DNA of 64,000 nucleotides, taken from Psilocybe azurescens. Its lineage: Eukaryota; Basidiomycota; Agaricomycetes; Agaricales; Agrocybaceae. Position numbers and translations under genes: made by a program. Location: NCBI GenBank assembly GCA_023853785.1, contig JAJIRX010000668.1, positions 310,001 to 374,000 of the forward strand, read 5' to 3'. Below are positions 11,776 through 23,304 of this stretch, piece by piece. The notes under the pieces are model-generated. The model worked only from the letters and a program-made list of their open reading frames with translations. It did not search any database and was not told the DNA's origin. Within the stretch, counting starts at the first letter, position 1; each line of letters opens with the position of its first letter.

Positions 11776-14700
11776 ATGGGCATGTCAGCAGCCCGTTCAT
11801 GGGGCACACTATCTTATACCGCTGGGCGAATACTTCCACTATCGCTTCTAGCCTTTATATGGTTGCCGACCTCTGCGGTAGCAACCAACACGTCATATAA
11901 TGAACTATCGTCGAATCGTAGTTATGTTTCGCAAGTAAGCTTCCAGTGTATCATCTCAATACTATTTGGTACTTATGAATTATTGTAGAGTTACAATGCT
12001 TTTACAGATATGGCAGTTCCAGGTTGGTCTGGCTTCGTGAGGAATTCGATCCAAGCCTCACTTAACCGCAACTTCTACAGCAAAATGTCCCCCTTGTTTC
12101 AACTGCATGCTGCCTGTTTTCGAGTGTGGACAGTTTGCTGAATGCAATAAGTACGATGGACAATGCAAATGTCCGGCTGGATGGGCAGGAATCGACTGTC
12201 TACTACCCCGTATGTCAAATGATTTCCTCTAATGTCATGGCTCTCAATTTTCAATAGAATGCGACTCTCTGGCCGATGGCGAACATCGCAGGCCTCGTGA
12301 TGATGACTCTGGTTGTGAATGCAAAGATGGATGGGGTGGTGTAAATTGCAACGGTAAGTATTTGCTATTCTGGACCTTTGAAATCAGTCTTACACGTTTG
12401 TAGTTTGTAAAAACGACGACGCATGTATTGGCTTTCCTTTGGCAGGAGGAGTCTTCAGCGAAGACGATCAAGAGGTGGCGAACATGACTTGTTATAAGGG
12501 CGGGAAACTGTCTTCAATAATCACCAAATGTGCGATGTCACCAGTACGCTGTTTCTCTACCTTCAAATGTATATTAGCTTCTGACCGTCTGTCAGACCGG
12601 AAGATTGTTGACATGCTTCCTGGACGTCCGCCCCAGGTAACTTTTAGTTGCGATGCCCAGGACCATAGCTGCGCCTTCCAATTCTGGACGGCGCAGGTTG
12701 AATCTTTCTACTGTGCCTTGGATGAGTGTGTTTCGAAGGCAGACAGAAGCTACGCATCCAACTCTACGACTTATCAATGCGAAAAGATTAAATGTAAATG
12801 TGTCCCTGGGAGATTTATTTGTGGAGAGGACGGAAGTATAGGTGCGTGTTTCCATGCGAGACTCGCGTGCTTTGTTTGTCGCATCTGACAATGTGGTTGT
12901 TAATGTTATAGATATCTCGGATTTCTTAACTGAGGAAATCAAAGGACCCGCCTCTTTTAGCTGCAAGAGCAAAGAAGGGTGCAAATTCGAGGAACCAGCC
13001 ATGAACGATTTGATTGACCAAATATTCGGAGACGCTTACATCACTCTCCAGTGTGAGGGTGGTGAATGTTTACATTACTCGCAAGTTCCTGGTTACGTCG
13101 TGAGTGACCTCATTATTTCAGTATTTGGGATTCGATATTAATAACCCTTCAGCAACCTCCGAAACCGGACAACACCTTATGGGTGGCATTGAGTTCGGCT
13201 GGCGCACTTCTATTCGTTCTCTTGGCATTCTTAGGTATGCGTGATGCAGAAATAACTGAAACTCGACTTATGTTAACGACAATAATAGTCTTATGGTATT
13301 CAGGCCGTGCAAACAAGGGTGGCGACTTCGGCCAGCTTCGACTGCCAGAACATGAATCTGCAAAGTTGATGATGGATCACGTTCCTGCGTCTCTTTATTT
13401 CTCTGGCATCACTTACGACCTCTCCGGCCGGACCATTCTCGACAACATCTCTGGATGCGTCAAACCTGGACAGATTATGGCAATTATGGGTGCATCTGGC
13501 GCAGGAAAATCAACATTCCTCGACATTCTTGCCCGCAAGCGCAAGAGAGGTGCTGTGTATGGCACCACCCTCGTCAACGGACGTGAAGTTAGTGATGCCG
13601 AATTCAGGAATGTTATAGGATACGTGGATCAGGAGGACACCTTGATGAGCACGTTGACCGTTTACGAGACGATTTTATACAGTGCGCTGTTACGACTGCC
13701 GAGAGAGATGAGTATCGAGGCCAAGAAATTCAGGACGCTCGAGACGATGAATGAGTTGGGTATCTTGGGCATAAAGGATATGAGGGTTGGCAAAAGCGGT
13801 ATGTCGACTCTTATCGTAGCTTTCGATTCAAATCTCAGTGACAACTCTATGGTCAGGTCAACGCTCAATTTCCGGAGGAGAGAAGCGCCGAGTCTCTATT
13901 GCCTGTGAATTGGTCACTTCACCCTCGATACTTTTCCTAGACGAACCCACCAGTGGCCTCGACGCTTATAACGCTTTTAACGTCGTCGAAAGTTTGGTTT
14001 CTCTCGCTCGCAATTACAACCGAACAGTCATTTTCACTATCCATCAACCACGCAGCAACATCGTCGCCCTTTTCGACCAACTTCTGGTCTTGGCAGCCGG
14101 GAAGTTGGTGTACTCCGGTGAATTCGTCAAGTGCCAGGAGTACTTCACCTCGATAGGACAGCCCTGCCCTCCAGGATTCAATATTGCCGATTTCCTTAGT
14201 TCGTATTGCTTTTTCAACTAACAGATCGTGTCAACTGATATGTATGATATCTAGTTGATCTCACAATGCACGCAAGCATTGACGCCCCGGCCTCTAGTTC
14301 TTCTACTCCAGTTGACATATCACCTCCTTCAGGAGAAAGTACCAACGTCGGCGACGCGGAACGTGGACTATCCGTCATGCCGCATAGCGTACCCCTTTCC
14401 GTCCGCTCCATCCTGTCCGCAAATCCCGACGACGAAACCGAACTGCAGCCCACAAGCTCATCATCATCAGGCAACTACATCAAGCGCAAGACGTCGCAGA
14501 TCTTCAAAGCGGTGTTGGATAACGGCGTTGTCAGTCTTGTGGCGAACAAGAATCAGATGCAGAATGTGCCTGTTGCGCCTGCGTTGAATGTCCTTGTGGA
14601 AGCATACGCATCTAGCACTATCGCTGCCGAGATCAAGGCGGATGGAGAGGAGCTGAGAAGGGAGGTTCTCCGCGCTGATACGGGCAATGGAAATGGAAAT

Positions 14701-16078
14701 GGAAGCGGCCACGGGGTGACGAGCAATGACCTACCAGACGTTATTCTTGAAACTTCGATGTTGAGAGGAAGGAAGAGGGCGAGCTGGGCCACGCAGTTCA
14801 GGATTTTGAGCGGCAGGGCTTTCAAAAACTTATACCGCGACCCTGCACTGTTGACCGCTCATTATACGTCTGCTATTGCATTGGCTAGTATGTGTCTTTT
14901 CGCCTTTTATTGCCCCGTCGCACAGGCTGATGCGTCGCATTAGTTATCTGTGGGCTGTTCTATCATAACGTCACGTATGTGCTACTGTATTCCTTGATCT
15001 GACTGTCGGACATTTACCTTTTTTTGTTTAGGAATGATATCTCTGGCTTCCAGAATCGCTTAGGTACGTCATGGTATCGAGCCCTGTTATGGTTTTTGTG
15101 TCGCTGATCTTGATTCTTGTAGGCATTTTCTTCTTTTCGTTGGCTCTCTTTGGTTTCTCTTGTTTGTCCAGTCTCGGCTTGTTCGCAAATGAACGCATAC
15201 TATTCATCAGAGAAAGGTCTGCTTTACCGACCTCGTTCAGTCAACTTTTGACTAACTCATATCCCATCTAGGTCGAATGGATATTACTCGTCATTCACAT
15301 ACTTTTCGTCAAAGGTGACTATTCATTTTCAACAAATAATATCTTAAAGCTTTAGCTGATGATCGATCTTTCATCAGATCCTTTTTGACATTTTGCCACT
15401 TCGTCTTATTCCACCTATGATGTTCGGTGGCATTGTGTATGGACTCGTTGGCCTCGTACCAGCCGTGGCTATCTTCTGGAAGTTCATGCTCACGTTGGTC
15501 TTGTTCAACTTGACCACAGCCAGCGTTGTACTATGGCTTTCAATCGCATTTGCCAATGTCAATGTTGCGAGCTTGGTTGGAACGCTTGTCATGCTATTCA
15601 AGTGCGTTACGTTTGGTGTATTGCTTTTCATGCTTTTGGCTAATCATCCTTCGCAGTCTTTTGTTCACTGGCCTTTTGATCAATCGCGAGAGTATATCGC
15701 CGGCCTTCCAGTGGTTGCATACTATTTCGTTCTTCCATGCCGCTTTTGAGGCTCTTGCTGTGAATGAGTTGAGGTTTTTGCAGTTGAAGGAAGTCAGGGT
15801 TGGTCATTTTCGATGACGTCATCATTTATCATTCGCTGATGTTTGCTTTGTGTAACACCAGTACGGTGTTGAACTCGACGTTCCAGCTGCAACTATTCTA
15901 TCTGTGTTTGGTCTTAGATCCCAGGTATGTCTTGGCGATATTGATACTTCGATAAGCTAACAATAATCCTTTAAAGTCATTCTGGTGGCCCAACATCTCA
16001 TTACTCGGTATCTTCTTCGTCGTTTTCACAACGTCAAGCTATATCACTCTACATTACTTCGTGAAAGAAAGGCGCTAG
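11776..16078 (+). CDS. ADP1-like ABC half-transporter (ABCG/White type) with EGF-like lumenal domain
   Basis: Membrane ATPase resembling yeast Adp1; its substrate is unknown even in yeast. Order: signal/TM segment (residues about 18-36), Cys-rich EGF-like repeats ([32 protein letters not shown]), a TM helix after [11 protein letters not shown], then the nucleotide-binding domain with Walker [10 protein letters not shown], signature ISGGEKRR, Walker [15 protein letters not shown] and H-loop TIHQPRS, a Ser-rich linker, and the ABC2-type membrane domain of several short exons ending HYFVKERR. The domain order (NBD before TMD) is ABCG-like. About fifteen introns. The intron 12023-12080 has a CTTAAC branch site. 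One base seems missing in the AAA run 12505-12507: the family sequence [10 protein letters not shown] lies in the frame after it. Otherwise the gene reads through. Stop TAG 16076-16078. Confidence 0.88.
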
Positions 16079-16552
16079 GGAGACTGGGTCTTGTTTCACG
16101 TGCATATACTATTACGACACGCTGAGAAAGGGTTGTAGTGAAGTGGATATCTATTACACGTACTGGCCAGAGTATAGTTACCGGTCGGAGCTTATGGTCA
16201 TCTTGTATAACTTGTCTTTTTGTAGCACATTATCTATTCCGGTTACTATTTGATTCTTGAAGGACAGCGTGGTTCGTTAACCTTATTGATCAGAAAGGTA
16301 ATTTTGTCATCAGTGTTGCCATCTGGGGCCATGTTAGTAGCGTTGATTGGTACTCTTAGTCTTGGTAAGATTGAGGATCCATTTAGCTAAATCTACAATT
16401 AGTTTTTCGTTATTTGTTATACCATAAAAGCCAAGTCGGTAGTTGACCCGTTCTCCTTAAGGGCTACAGATATTACCGCGAGGAGGAGTTGCGGCTAGAG
16501 GAAGGCAAAATATGTTTTTCTGAAATAGTACATCCCAAGCTTGTAGTACAAT
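16079..16552. other. Convergent intergenic spacer
   Basis: Lies between the 3' ends of the ABC transporter and MDR B. No gene or clear structure seen. Confidence 0.5.
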
Positions 16553-17823
16553 TCAAAGAGTCTCCTGAGGGCGAGCGACAAGCTTCAACCTGGAAACTTG
16601 GTCGGCTTCTAACCTTTTTAAACCTTCAATGGCCCCAGCAAGACCATTTGGCAAGACTTCGACTCTGTTGGGCTGTAATGATATACATTCGTTGGTTAAA
16701 CACTTACGGTGCGAACTAGATGAAACTCACGATAATGAACCCTTTCTCCAAAAAACCGTGGACATGGTCATGGTAAAAAGACGGTATGAGCTGCTCATTG
16801 TTCGGGTTTGTTGATCCTGCGAAGACCTGTGCTATTTCCTTTCCTTCGGTTGGCGTCACGGTGGAGTTTAATACGAAAGAGCGCGTCCTCCAGGGGAGAG
16901 GACGTCAATGGCAGTTTGTTGGGTTGGACCGAATGAGATGGAATCGTATACGTATTGGATAGGCTTTGAGGTGATTTTGCTGATTTCATCTTTGAGAGCC
17001 ACCGAGGATAAGTTACGGTCCAAGACATGGGTTGCTCCGAAGGCTTTGAGCGAATCGGCGTGCTTCAATGAAGCAGTCGTGATGATTGGAGAGAAACCCG
17101 AGACTTTGGCGAGCTGAATAACTGTATATTCACGAATTTAGTACAAGGAAACTACAAAACTATTCATTTAGAGTACACTTACCGAATTGTCCTACAGAAC
17201 TGGAACCTCCAAGAACAACAAGGGGCGTTCCAGAGTATTTACCCAGGGCAGCATCGATCAAAGGAGGCTCAATTTCAAGACCAGTGGTAGCTTTGCTATA
17301 GAGGCCTGAGTAGGCAGTCGTAAGGGCCATCGGCAATGTAGAGACATCGTCGTACGTAAATTTAGGTGGAATCTGACACAAACAGCTGTTAGGCTACGCC
17401 TGTCTGATAATAAGGTGATGTTCATACCTTTGGTGTCGATGCGGCGGACGATACAACATACTGCTGGAACGCGCCGCGTGCCTTTTTAAATTCGGCCTGG
17501 CCAAAACTGATTTATATATCAAGTTCAATTAGCTATGCGATAGACCAAATTGATTAGGACACGTACACTCTATCGCCTTTCTTAAAGTCGGTCACGCCCT
17601 CGCCGACCTCTTCCACATCACCAGCAATATCGCTCCCCAGAACGGCAGGGTATCCGTCAATCAAGACATCAAATTTCTGAATCTTCCAGTCGACGGGATT
17701 CAATGCGGCAGATTGCACTTTGATCAAGATTTCGCCAGGACCAGGTGCTTCACGAGGGAAGTCAGCAACGACGAACTCGCCGAATTTCTCGGGGAGAACA
17801 AGGGCTTTGTGTGTGGGAGACAT
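16553..17823 (-). CDS. MDR B: zinc-less MDR, one-base frameshift in exon 4
   Basis: Same family and five-exon plan as MDR A. N-domain: MSPTHKALVLPEKFG, ALNPVDWKIQKFD, LGSDIAGDVEEVGEGV. Cofactor motif GGSSSVGQFG followed by the QLAK helix. The start at 17823 matches the family N-terminus, although an open frame runs further upstream. In exon 4, after SPGGRAL, the literal frame hits a stop near 16868. Restoring one base in the T run (plus-strand AAA at 16876-16878) recovers VTPTEGKEIAQ and the remaining family sequence, and the last exon (LPNGLAGAIEGL to VARPQETL) is clean. It pairs with MDR C as a subgroup. Either a young pseudogene or a homopolymer error. Confidence 0.78.
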
Positions 17824-17914
17824 TTTATGTGTGGAATGAGACTTGAGAGAGAAACAGGTCTGGAATAACAGGGCTATGTAGAACACTGTCGTCACTTGCG
17901 TAACCCAGGCCAGC

Positions 17915-17921
17915 TTTTATA
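17915..17921 (-). promoter_or_regulatory. TATA box of MDR gene B
   Basis: TATAAAA on the minus strand, about 92-98 bases upstream of the ATG at 17823. Confidence 0.55.
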
Positions 17922-18415
17922 CAGTTTCAAGAATCGGGTATAGCATATCGATAAGGTGGAACGTTATCATGCGGTCTTTTGTAATGTGCGCTTTTCCGCA
18001 ATGTAAAATATTCGTAATCGGCAATGCTGAAAAAGAAGAACAAAAGACACTTAGGACACTTGTCGGCACCACCTATTCCAAATGAGTCTAATTAGGAAGG
18101 TGCTGACCTAGCTTTGGGTTGAGTAAGCTGAAGGAGAGTTCCTAATTGGGCGTTTTTAGACATATGCTGACTGACGAGAAATACATTGAAGAGTATTTTT
18201 GGCTCACTCATCAAACCACGCGGCACCGTACGTGCTTCGTTCAAGTCGACTCGGGCCCTGGCACGCCACTTAAATAATCGGAAGTTCATCCGACTATCAT
18301 TTTCAAGACCATAAGGACTCAGCCAGCCAGCGGAACTTGGAAGCCACACTGTTTAGTTTTATGTTTATTTTACAGAGGTGGTAAACAGATTATGGTAAGT
18401 AGCCGTCGAACCTAA
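17922..18415. other. Spacer between MDR B and C
   Basis: No gene recognised. A short region around 18230-18320 has an open frame on the minus strand without family resemblance. Confidence 0.45.
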
Positions 18416-19683
18416 TCATAGAGTCTCCTGGGGGCGAGCAACAAGCTTCAACCTAGAGACTTTGTCTGCTTCCAACCTTTCAAGTCCTTCGGGGACTCCA
18501 GCAAGCCCGCCTGATAAAATCTCAACTCTGTTCGGCTAATAAAAAGTTAATGATATTTTAGTACGTATAAGGGGGCCGATGAAACTCACGACGATGTACC
18601 CCTTCTCTAAGAAGCCGTAGACGTGATCATGGTAAAAGGCTGGGAAGAGCTCCGCATTATCTGGGTGTGCTTGCCCTGCAGTGGTTTTAGAGATGTACTT
18701 TCCTTCGGCCGGTGTTATGACGATAGGCAAAACAACGACGGCACGTCCTCCAGGGGAGAGTATATCATGTGCAGTTTGCTGAGTGGGCTCCGACGCGATA
18801 GAATCGTAAACATATTGAATGGGCTTCGAGGTAATTTTGCTGATTTCGTCCTTGAGTAAGGCTGTGGATAAGTTTCGGTCTAAAACGTTTGACGCCCCGA
18901 TCTCCTTGAGTGAATCGATGTGCTTCGACGAAGCAGTCGCAATAATTGGGGTGAAACCCGACATCTTCGCCAACTGGATGACTAATGATCGAGGACTCCA
19001 GTGAGTCAATTTGCGCAGTTATTATTTAAAGTGTGCGCACCGAATTGCCCTACAGAGCTGGAGCCACCAAGAACGACGAGCGGCGTTCCGGTATATTTAC
19101 CCTGAGCAACATCAGTGAGAGGAGGATCGATTCCAAGACCGGTGTCAGGCTTGCTGTACAGCCCTGCGACGGCAGTTGTGAGCGCCATCGGCAATGTGGA
19201 GACATCGTCATAAGAAAGCTTAGGAGGTATCTAATATTGAGCATGTCAGCAAAAATCTTGCTCGTGTACCAAATGGATCTCATACCTTGGATATCGACGC
19301 TGTGGACGATACCACATATTGCTGGAACGCTCCACGGGTCTTTTGAAGATGGATTGAGTGAAGCTGAGATATTTCAAGGTCAAAAACGCATTCAACAAAT
19401 TTGAATCGAAGGACTAGGTTGCTTACACTCTGTCGCCCTTCTTGAAATCTGATACTCCTTCGCCAACCTCTACTATGTCCCCAGCAATGTCACTCCCAAG
19501 TATTGCAGGATAGCCGTCAATTAGGAGATCATATTTCTGTACCTTCCAGTCCACAGGATTGAGCGAGGCTGACTGCACTTTGATCAAGATTTCGCCAGGT
19601 CCTGGCGATTCACGAAGGATGTCTGCAACGACAAACTTTCCGAATTTCGCAGTGAGAAGAAGTGCTTTCTGAGTGAACGACAT
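18416..19683 (-). CDS. MDR C: zinc-less MDR, one-base frameshift in exon 2
   Basis: Closest to MDR B. Exon 1 gives MSFTQKALLLTAKFGKF, LNPVDWKVQKYD and LGSDIAGDIVEVGEGV; exon 3 LSYDDVSTLPMALTTA; cofactor motif GGSSSVGQFG; exon 4 KMSGFTPIIATASSKH to HDHVYGFLEKGYIV; exon 5 LSGGLAGVPEGLERLE to RPQETL, stop 18416-18418. In exon 2 the phase from exon 1 gives FTQSIFKRP, but the conserved GAFQQYVVSS lies one frame away; one base appears missing near 19337-19344 and no alternative splice site repairs it. Start at 19683 fits the family and a TATA box lies 50-56 bases upstream. Confidence 0.78.
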
Positions 19684-19731
19684 GGTTAACTTCAAGTGAA
19701 TGCCACTCCGCCTGCTTTTTTGGGCAGCCTC

Positions 19732-19739
19732 TTTATATA
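19732..19739 (-). promoter_or_regulatory. TATA box of MDR gene C
   Basis: TATATAAA on the minus strand, about 50-56 bases upstream of the ATG at 19683. Confidence 0.6.
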
Positions 19740-20537
19740 GCAATTTCGGCTTGAACATAAACGGCATTGAAAGATAGCAAACAGTCATATAAAGGGTGTA
19801 ATACTAGAGAATGTGGAAGAACGGTTTCAGTATTTTATTCGTAGACAGTACAGTTTGAACACACATGGAGCTGGCAGAGCACAAACGTCAAATAGAGCAT
19901 TATTTGGAGAAAGCAAGGAGAAAATTCGAACTTCAAGTTGGAGAATCGGATATGCTGACACACATTTGGCTTAAGTAAGCCCTTGAGTAAGCTGACCAAA
20001 CCACTCCACCGACATCCGTGCCGACTTGCATTCAGTCAAAATTTGAGAAAAGCCACCATACCAGAAAGTAATAAGAGAGTGGTAGCGAAACCGGAAACGT
20101 ATCCGAGATATACTCCCACTACGCTTCTTAGAAAATTCGACACTGCGACAGCAAGAATTTTGATTCTTAACTGCGGGTCTGAACTTGTTATCCATCGGAT
20201 GTATCAAACCGGTATAACAAAGTGTGCTGATCATAGTAGATCAGTATATGACATAAATTTCGGATACCTCAACCGGTGAAACAAAGACGTGCTTATGCAC
20301 TGGCGTTTTCGCGAGTTCATAGGTGAGTAACATAACAAGCGAAATATTTCGAACGTTTTCAATGAGAGTATGTTCAGAATGCGAAAATCAGAAGCAGTGT
20401 ATCGATCGATATTTCTGACAGTGTAGACTATTTGTTCTAGGCGCGTCATAACGTCAGGCCCAAAACACAGTCCACCTCCATCCTCGCAAAACCACTCCGA
20501 AGACATGAAGATCCGTTCAGAAGAATTCTAATAAGTA
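19740..20537. other. Intergenic, nothing recognised
   Basis: About 800 bases between MDR C and the F-box gene. Short open frames on both strands show no motif. Confidence 0.45.
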
Positions 20538-21809
20538 CCTACATTTCCAGTGACCAAAAACCGCGAGTCATGGTGAAATTATACTTTAACAATTTGGTAG
20601 TTGCCAGTCCAAGCAGCTGTGTTTCGTGAACCTTCACGAACTCGTCTTCATATAGGCTCTGCGGCAACTCGAAGTCTACTTGCTTCCAAGTAATGATACG
20701 AACATTGAGGTTAAATTGTCGCAGAGACGACCAGCCATTTGCGAGAAGAAGTCCCTCAAGCAGATTCCAATTGTCTTTGGGGGCTCTGAGGATGCGGATA
20801 TGAATAGGGCGAGTGTGAGTGTGGTGACATGGTTGCGACCGGCCAGCTTTTGAAGTTCACCGCAGATAGGGGACAAAATATTGGCGCCTTCGAAATTAAG
20901 GGTAATATTCAAAACAGTCAAGGTATCGAGGCATAGTTCGAGAGACGGGACTATTGCTGCTGCATCAGCAATTTCTGAAAGTTTTTAAGAATGCCTCAGT
21001 TAGTGCAAAAACAAGGTCTACAGAACAAAACACGCACCTCCAAGTTTGAAGTGAACATTTTCCAAGTGACATGTATACCTGAAGATCTCCAACGCAGGTT
21101 CGGGACGTGTGGTGATTCTAAATGTGATGCTTTTGAGTGCTCCTAAATCAAAAATCGGCTTGCAATGCCTCTGTGTTGGTTTCAGCAAAACATCTGAGTT
21201 TTGGGCAGTATATGAATCAAGTTCGATCCAGTCAAGCCGTAAAGGTTCGTAGGGACTATCATCGTTAACGTCCAGACAGCCGATGTTGTAAAGAAAGAGG
21301 TGTTTGAGCCTGGCGCATGGGATAAGGTGGAAAAGGTTGAAATGACGGTTGGCCAACAACTTGAGGTTGACGATGTTTGGGAGCTGCATGAGGCGAAGAA
21401 ATGTGGATCGTGTTGAAGACTGCAGCACGTTCCAGTCAAGTCCAAACATCGTTTGAGGCTCAAGAATGAGCGTGTGTAGCATCGTGAGCTTTTCTAGCGT
21501 GGACTGCTCTTCGGAGGAAATATCATAATAATTATCGATTGGCGAAAATTCTAGCACCCGAACGCATTCTGTGACCCAGGTTGCGCTTTCGACGAGCCTC
21601 CCAAATGGAATAAGGAGAGAAGTCTGCCTGCGAGTCAGATCAAGAGTGATGGAGTGGAATAAGTGTTTGCGACACAGAGGGAGAAATGTATTACAAGTCA
21701 ATGCGCACGCCTTTAAGTCAGTGAAGGATCCATCATCATTGAAGCTGGCCACCTTGTCTATGATGACTATAATGATTTCAAGGGGGAAGATTTCAGTTAA
21801 GGAGGCCAT
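20538..21809 (-). CDS. F-box-like protein, probable frameshift in exon 2
   Basis: Putative SCF ubiquitin-ligase substrate adaptor of the large, fast-evolving mushroom F-box family. The N-terminus (MASLTEIFPLEIIIVIIDKV, then a CALTCNTFLPLCRKHLF segment) matches the F-box helix pattern; the rest is leucine-rich with HLFLYNIG-type strands. Exon 1 runs from 21809 to a GTGCGT donor near 21047, and exon 2 begins after a TTTCAG acceptor near 20974 with EIADAAAIVPSLEL. The frame of exon 2 stops near 20676, but a better continuation (LLEGLLLANGWSSLRQFNL, to a stop at 20538-20540) is in another frame, so a one-base shift somewhere between about 20770 and 20830 is likely. It interrupts the MDR array. 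Confidence 0.68.
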
Positions 21810-21959
21810 AAGTAGATATCACGAAGAAAGTAGTAATGGTTGCAGCAGTGCGGCAGAATCTCGTCGTCATCGGGAGTAGCCGGGCGATGTATGATCCCTC
21901 AAACTGTGGCGCTTTCGAAGAGGTAACAGTACCAGGTCTCCTGTCGATGCGCCACTAAT

Positions 21960-22836
21960 TTCAAGCCCGAAACCTCGCAAAACCACCCGGAATGCCTGCT
22001 ATGGTTAGTTCATGATACTTTTGATTCACCTTAATAATACCCTTCTCCAGCCATCCAGATAGCTTATCGTGGTAGAGGGTTTCGAGGAGCTTGATTCTGT
22101 CATAAACCCCAGGACGGGAACAAGCGTCTTCTCCTCCGGCACCTTGACCGCTATTGGGAGAACTGTGCCCATCTTACCTCTGGAAGCTAGAATGTCCAAA
22201 CCAACTTGTTGGGTACGTGCAGAATCCAGATCCGATGGCATCACAGACATATTTGACCGGCTGGCCACCTCTGGCCACCGTATGCTTACTCTATCCTGCT
22301 GACAATTTCGCTGGGAGACAGGTTTCTGCCAAGGATGTCAGTGGCTTCGAGATATTTGAGGTATTCTGTGTTCTTAAGAGAGGCTGTATCAAAGATTGGG
22401 GAAAATCCGGAAAACTTGGTGAATTGGATCACTTGAACACAGAAGATAAGCATCCATAGGAACGATTAAAAACGAGATCAACCTACCTATCTGGACCACT
22501 GATGTCGCGCCGCCGAGAACAAGCAAGGCCCATATTGTTAATTTTGGTAACTTCACAGGCAAGAGTTTTAAAAACTCACAGCCGATCTCCTTTCTTGAAC
22601 TCTGTTACACGCTCACCAGCCTCCTCGACAGCTCCAGTGATATCGGTCCCATGTATGCAGGGGAAGGTGTCCACATATCTCCCAAGTTTATGAATGTTCC
22701 AGTCGACTGGGTTGTGTGACGTCGCTCTGATTTCGATGAGGTTCTCCCCAGGACCTGGTTTGTAGATCTCTGTATCTTTAATGGTCAGATCTCCAAACCT
22801 TTTGTCGAGGATTAGAGCTTTTTGAGTAGTAGGCAT
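21960..22836 (-). pseudogene. MDR D: deletion pseudogene of the array
   Basis: Exon 1 is nearly complete (MPTTQKALILDKRFGDL, NPVDWNIHKLG) but has lost conserved residues. Exon 2 and most of exon 3 are missing: exon 1 is followed within about 100 bases by the fragment LLVLGGATSVVQI, where the second Gly of the cofactor motif is Val. Exon 4 is recognisable (QFTKFSGFSPIFDTASLK; QQVGLDILASRGKMGTVLP) but has an early stop and frame shifts. The last exon lacks its middle and is broken by stops. Unlike A-C, this copy carries several independent lesions including a large deletion, so it is a true pseudogene. Confidence 0.85.
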
Positions 22837-22875
22837 GGTGGTCTGGAATGTTATGCGATAATGTTTTCAGGAAAG

Positions 22876-22882
22876 TTTATAA
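22876..22882 (-). promoter_or_regulatory. TATA-like box of pseudogene D
   Basis: TTATAAA on the minus strand, about 40-46 bases upstream of the ATG. A CTATCCTCAGGGG block follows immediately upstream, shared with E and F. Confidence 0.5.
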
Positions 22883-22888
22883 CTAACC

Positions 22889-22912
22889 CCTGAGGATAGA
22901 TGGCATTATCGA
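22889..22912 (-). promoter_or_regulatory. Conserved promoter block (D copy)
   Basis: Plus strand reads CCTGAGGATAGATGGCATTA. Near-identical blocks lie at the same place relative to the TATA box of E and F. Confidence 0.5.
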
Positions 22913-23304
22913 GACAAAACGGCTCCAAGCGATAGTGATAGGATATTAGTAAAAAATGTAATGCTCTGTAATGCAATAACTATTAGTAACTGGTGCCAAG
23001 GCTCTGCGATGAACCTGGTTAAACGCGTAATCGCGTTTGAAATATTGATAAGGTCTTATCAAGTTTGTAGTCGGAGTATTTCTAATTCATACTAGTTATG
23101 AATGCCAGTGCTCGCAATAATCATGTTCAATTTGTTGATATAGGCAACCTACTACAATAATGTGTGTCTGGCTTTGCAAGCTGTGAGGGACAAAGAAGGC
23201 GGCTATGGCCATCGTTTTATCAAAGTAGTGAGTGAAAGCTGGAAGGTCGAATTGATTGCACGCTGCAGACTAACTTGAAGCATACGACTTTAAGTATGTA
23301 CCAT
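22913..23304. other. Spacer between pseudogene D and MDR E
   Basis: No gene recognised. Confidence 0.45.

Noticed and set aside
12508..12560. Programmed frameshift in the ABC transporter
   Set aside because: No slippery heptamer or downstream structure; the break is at an AAA run like many others in the window, so an indel error is simpler.
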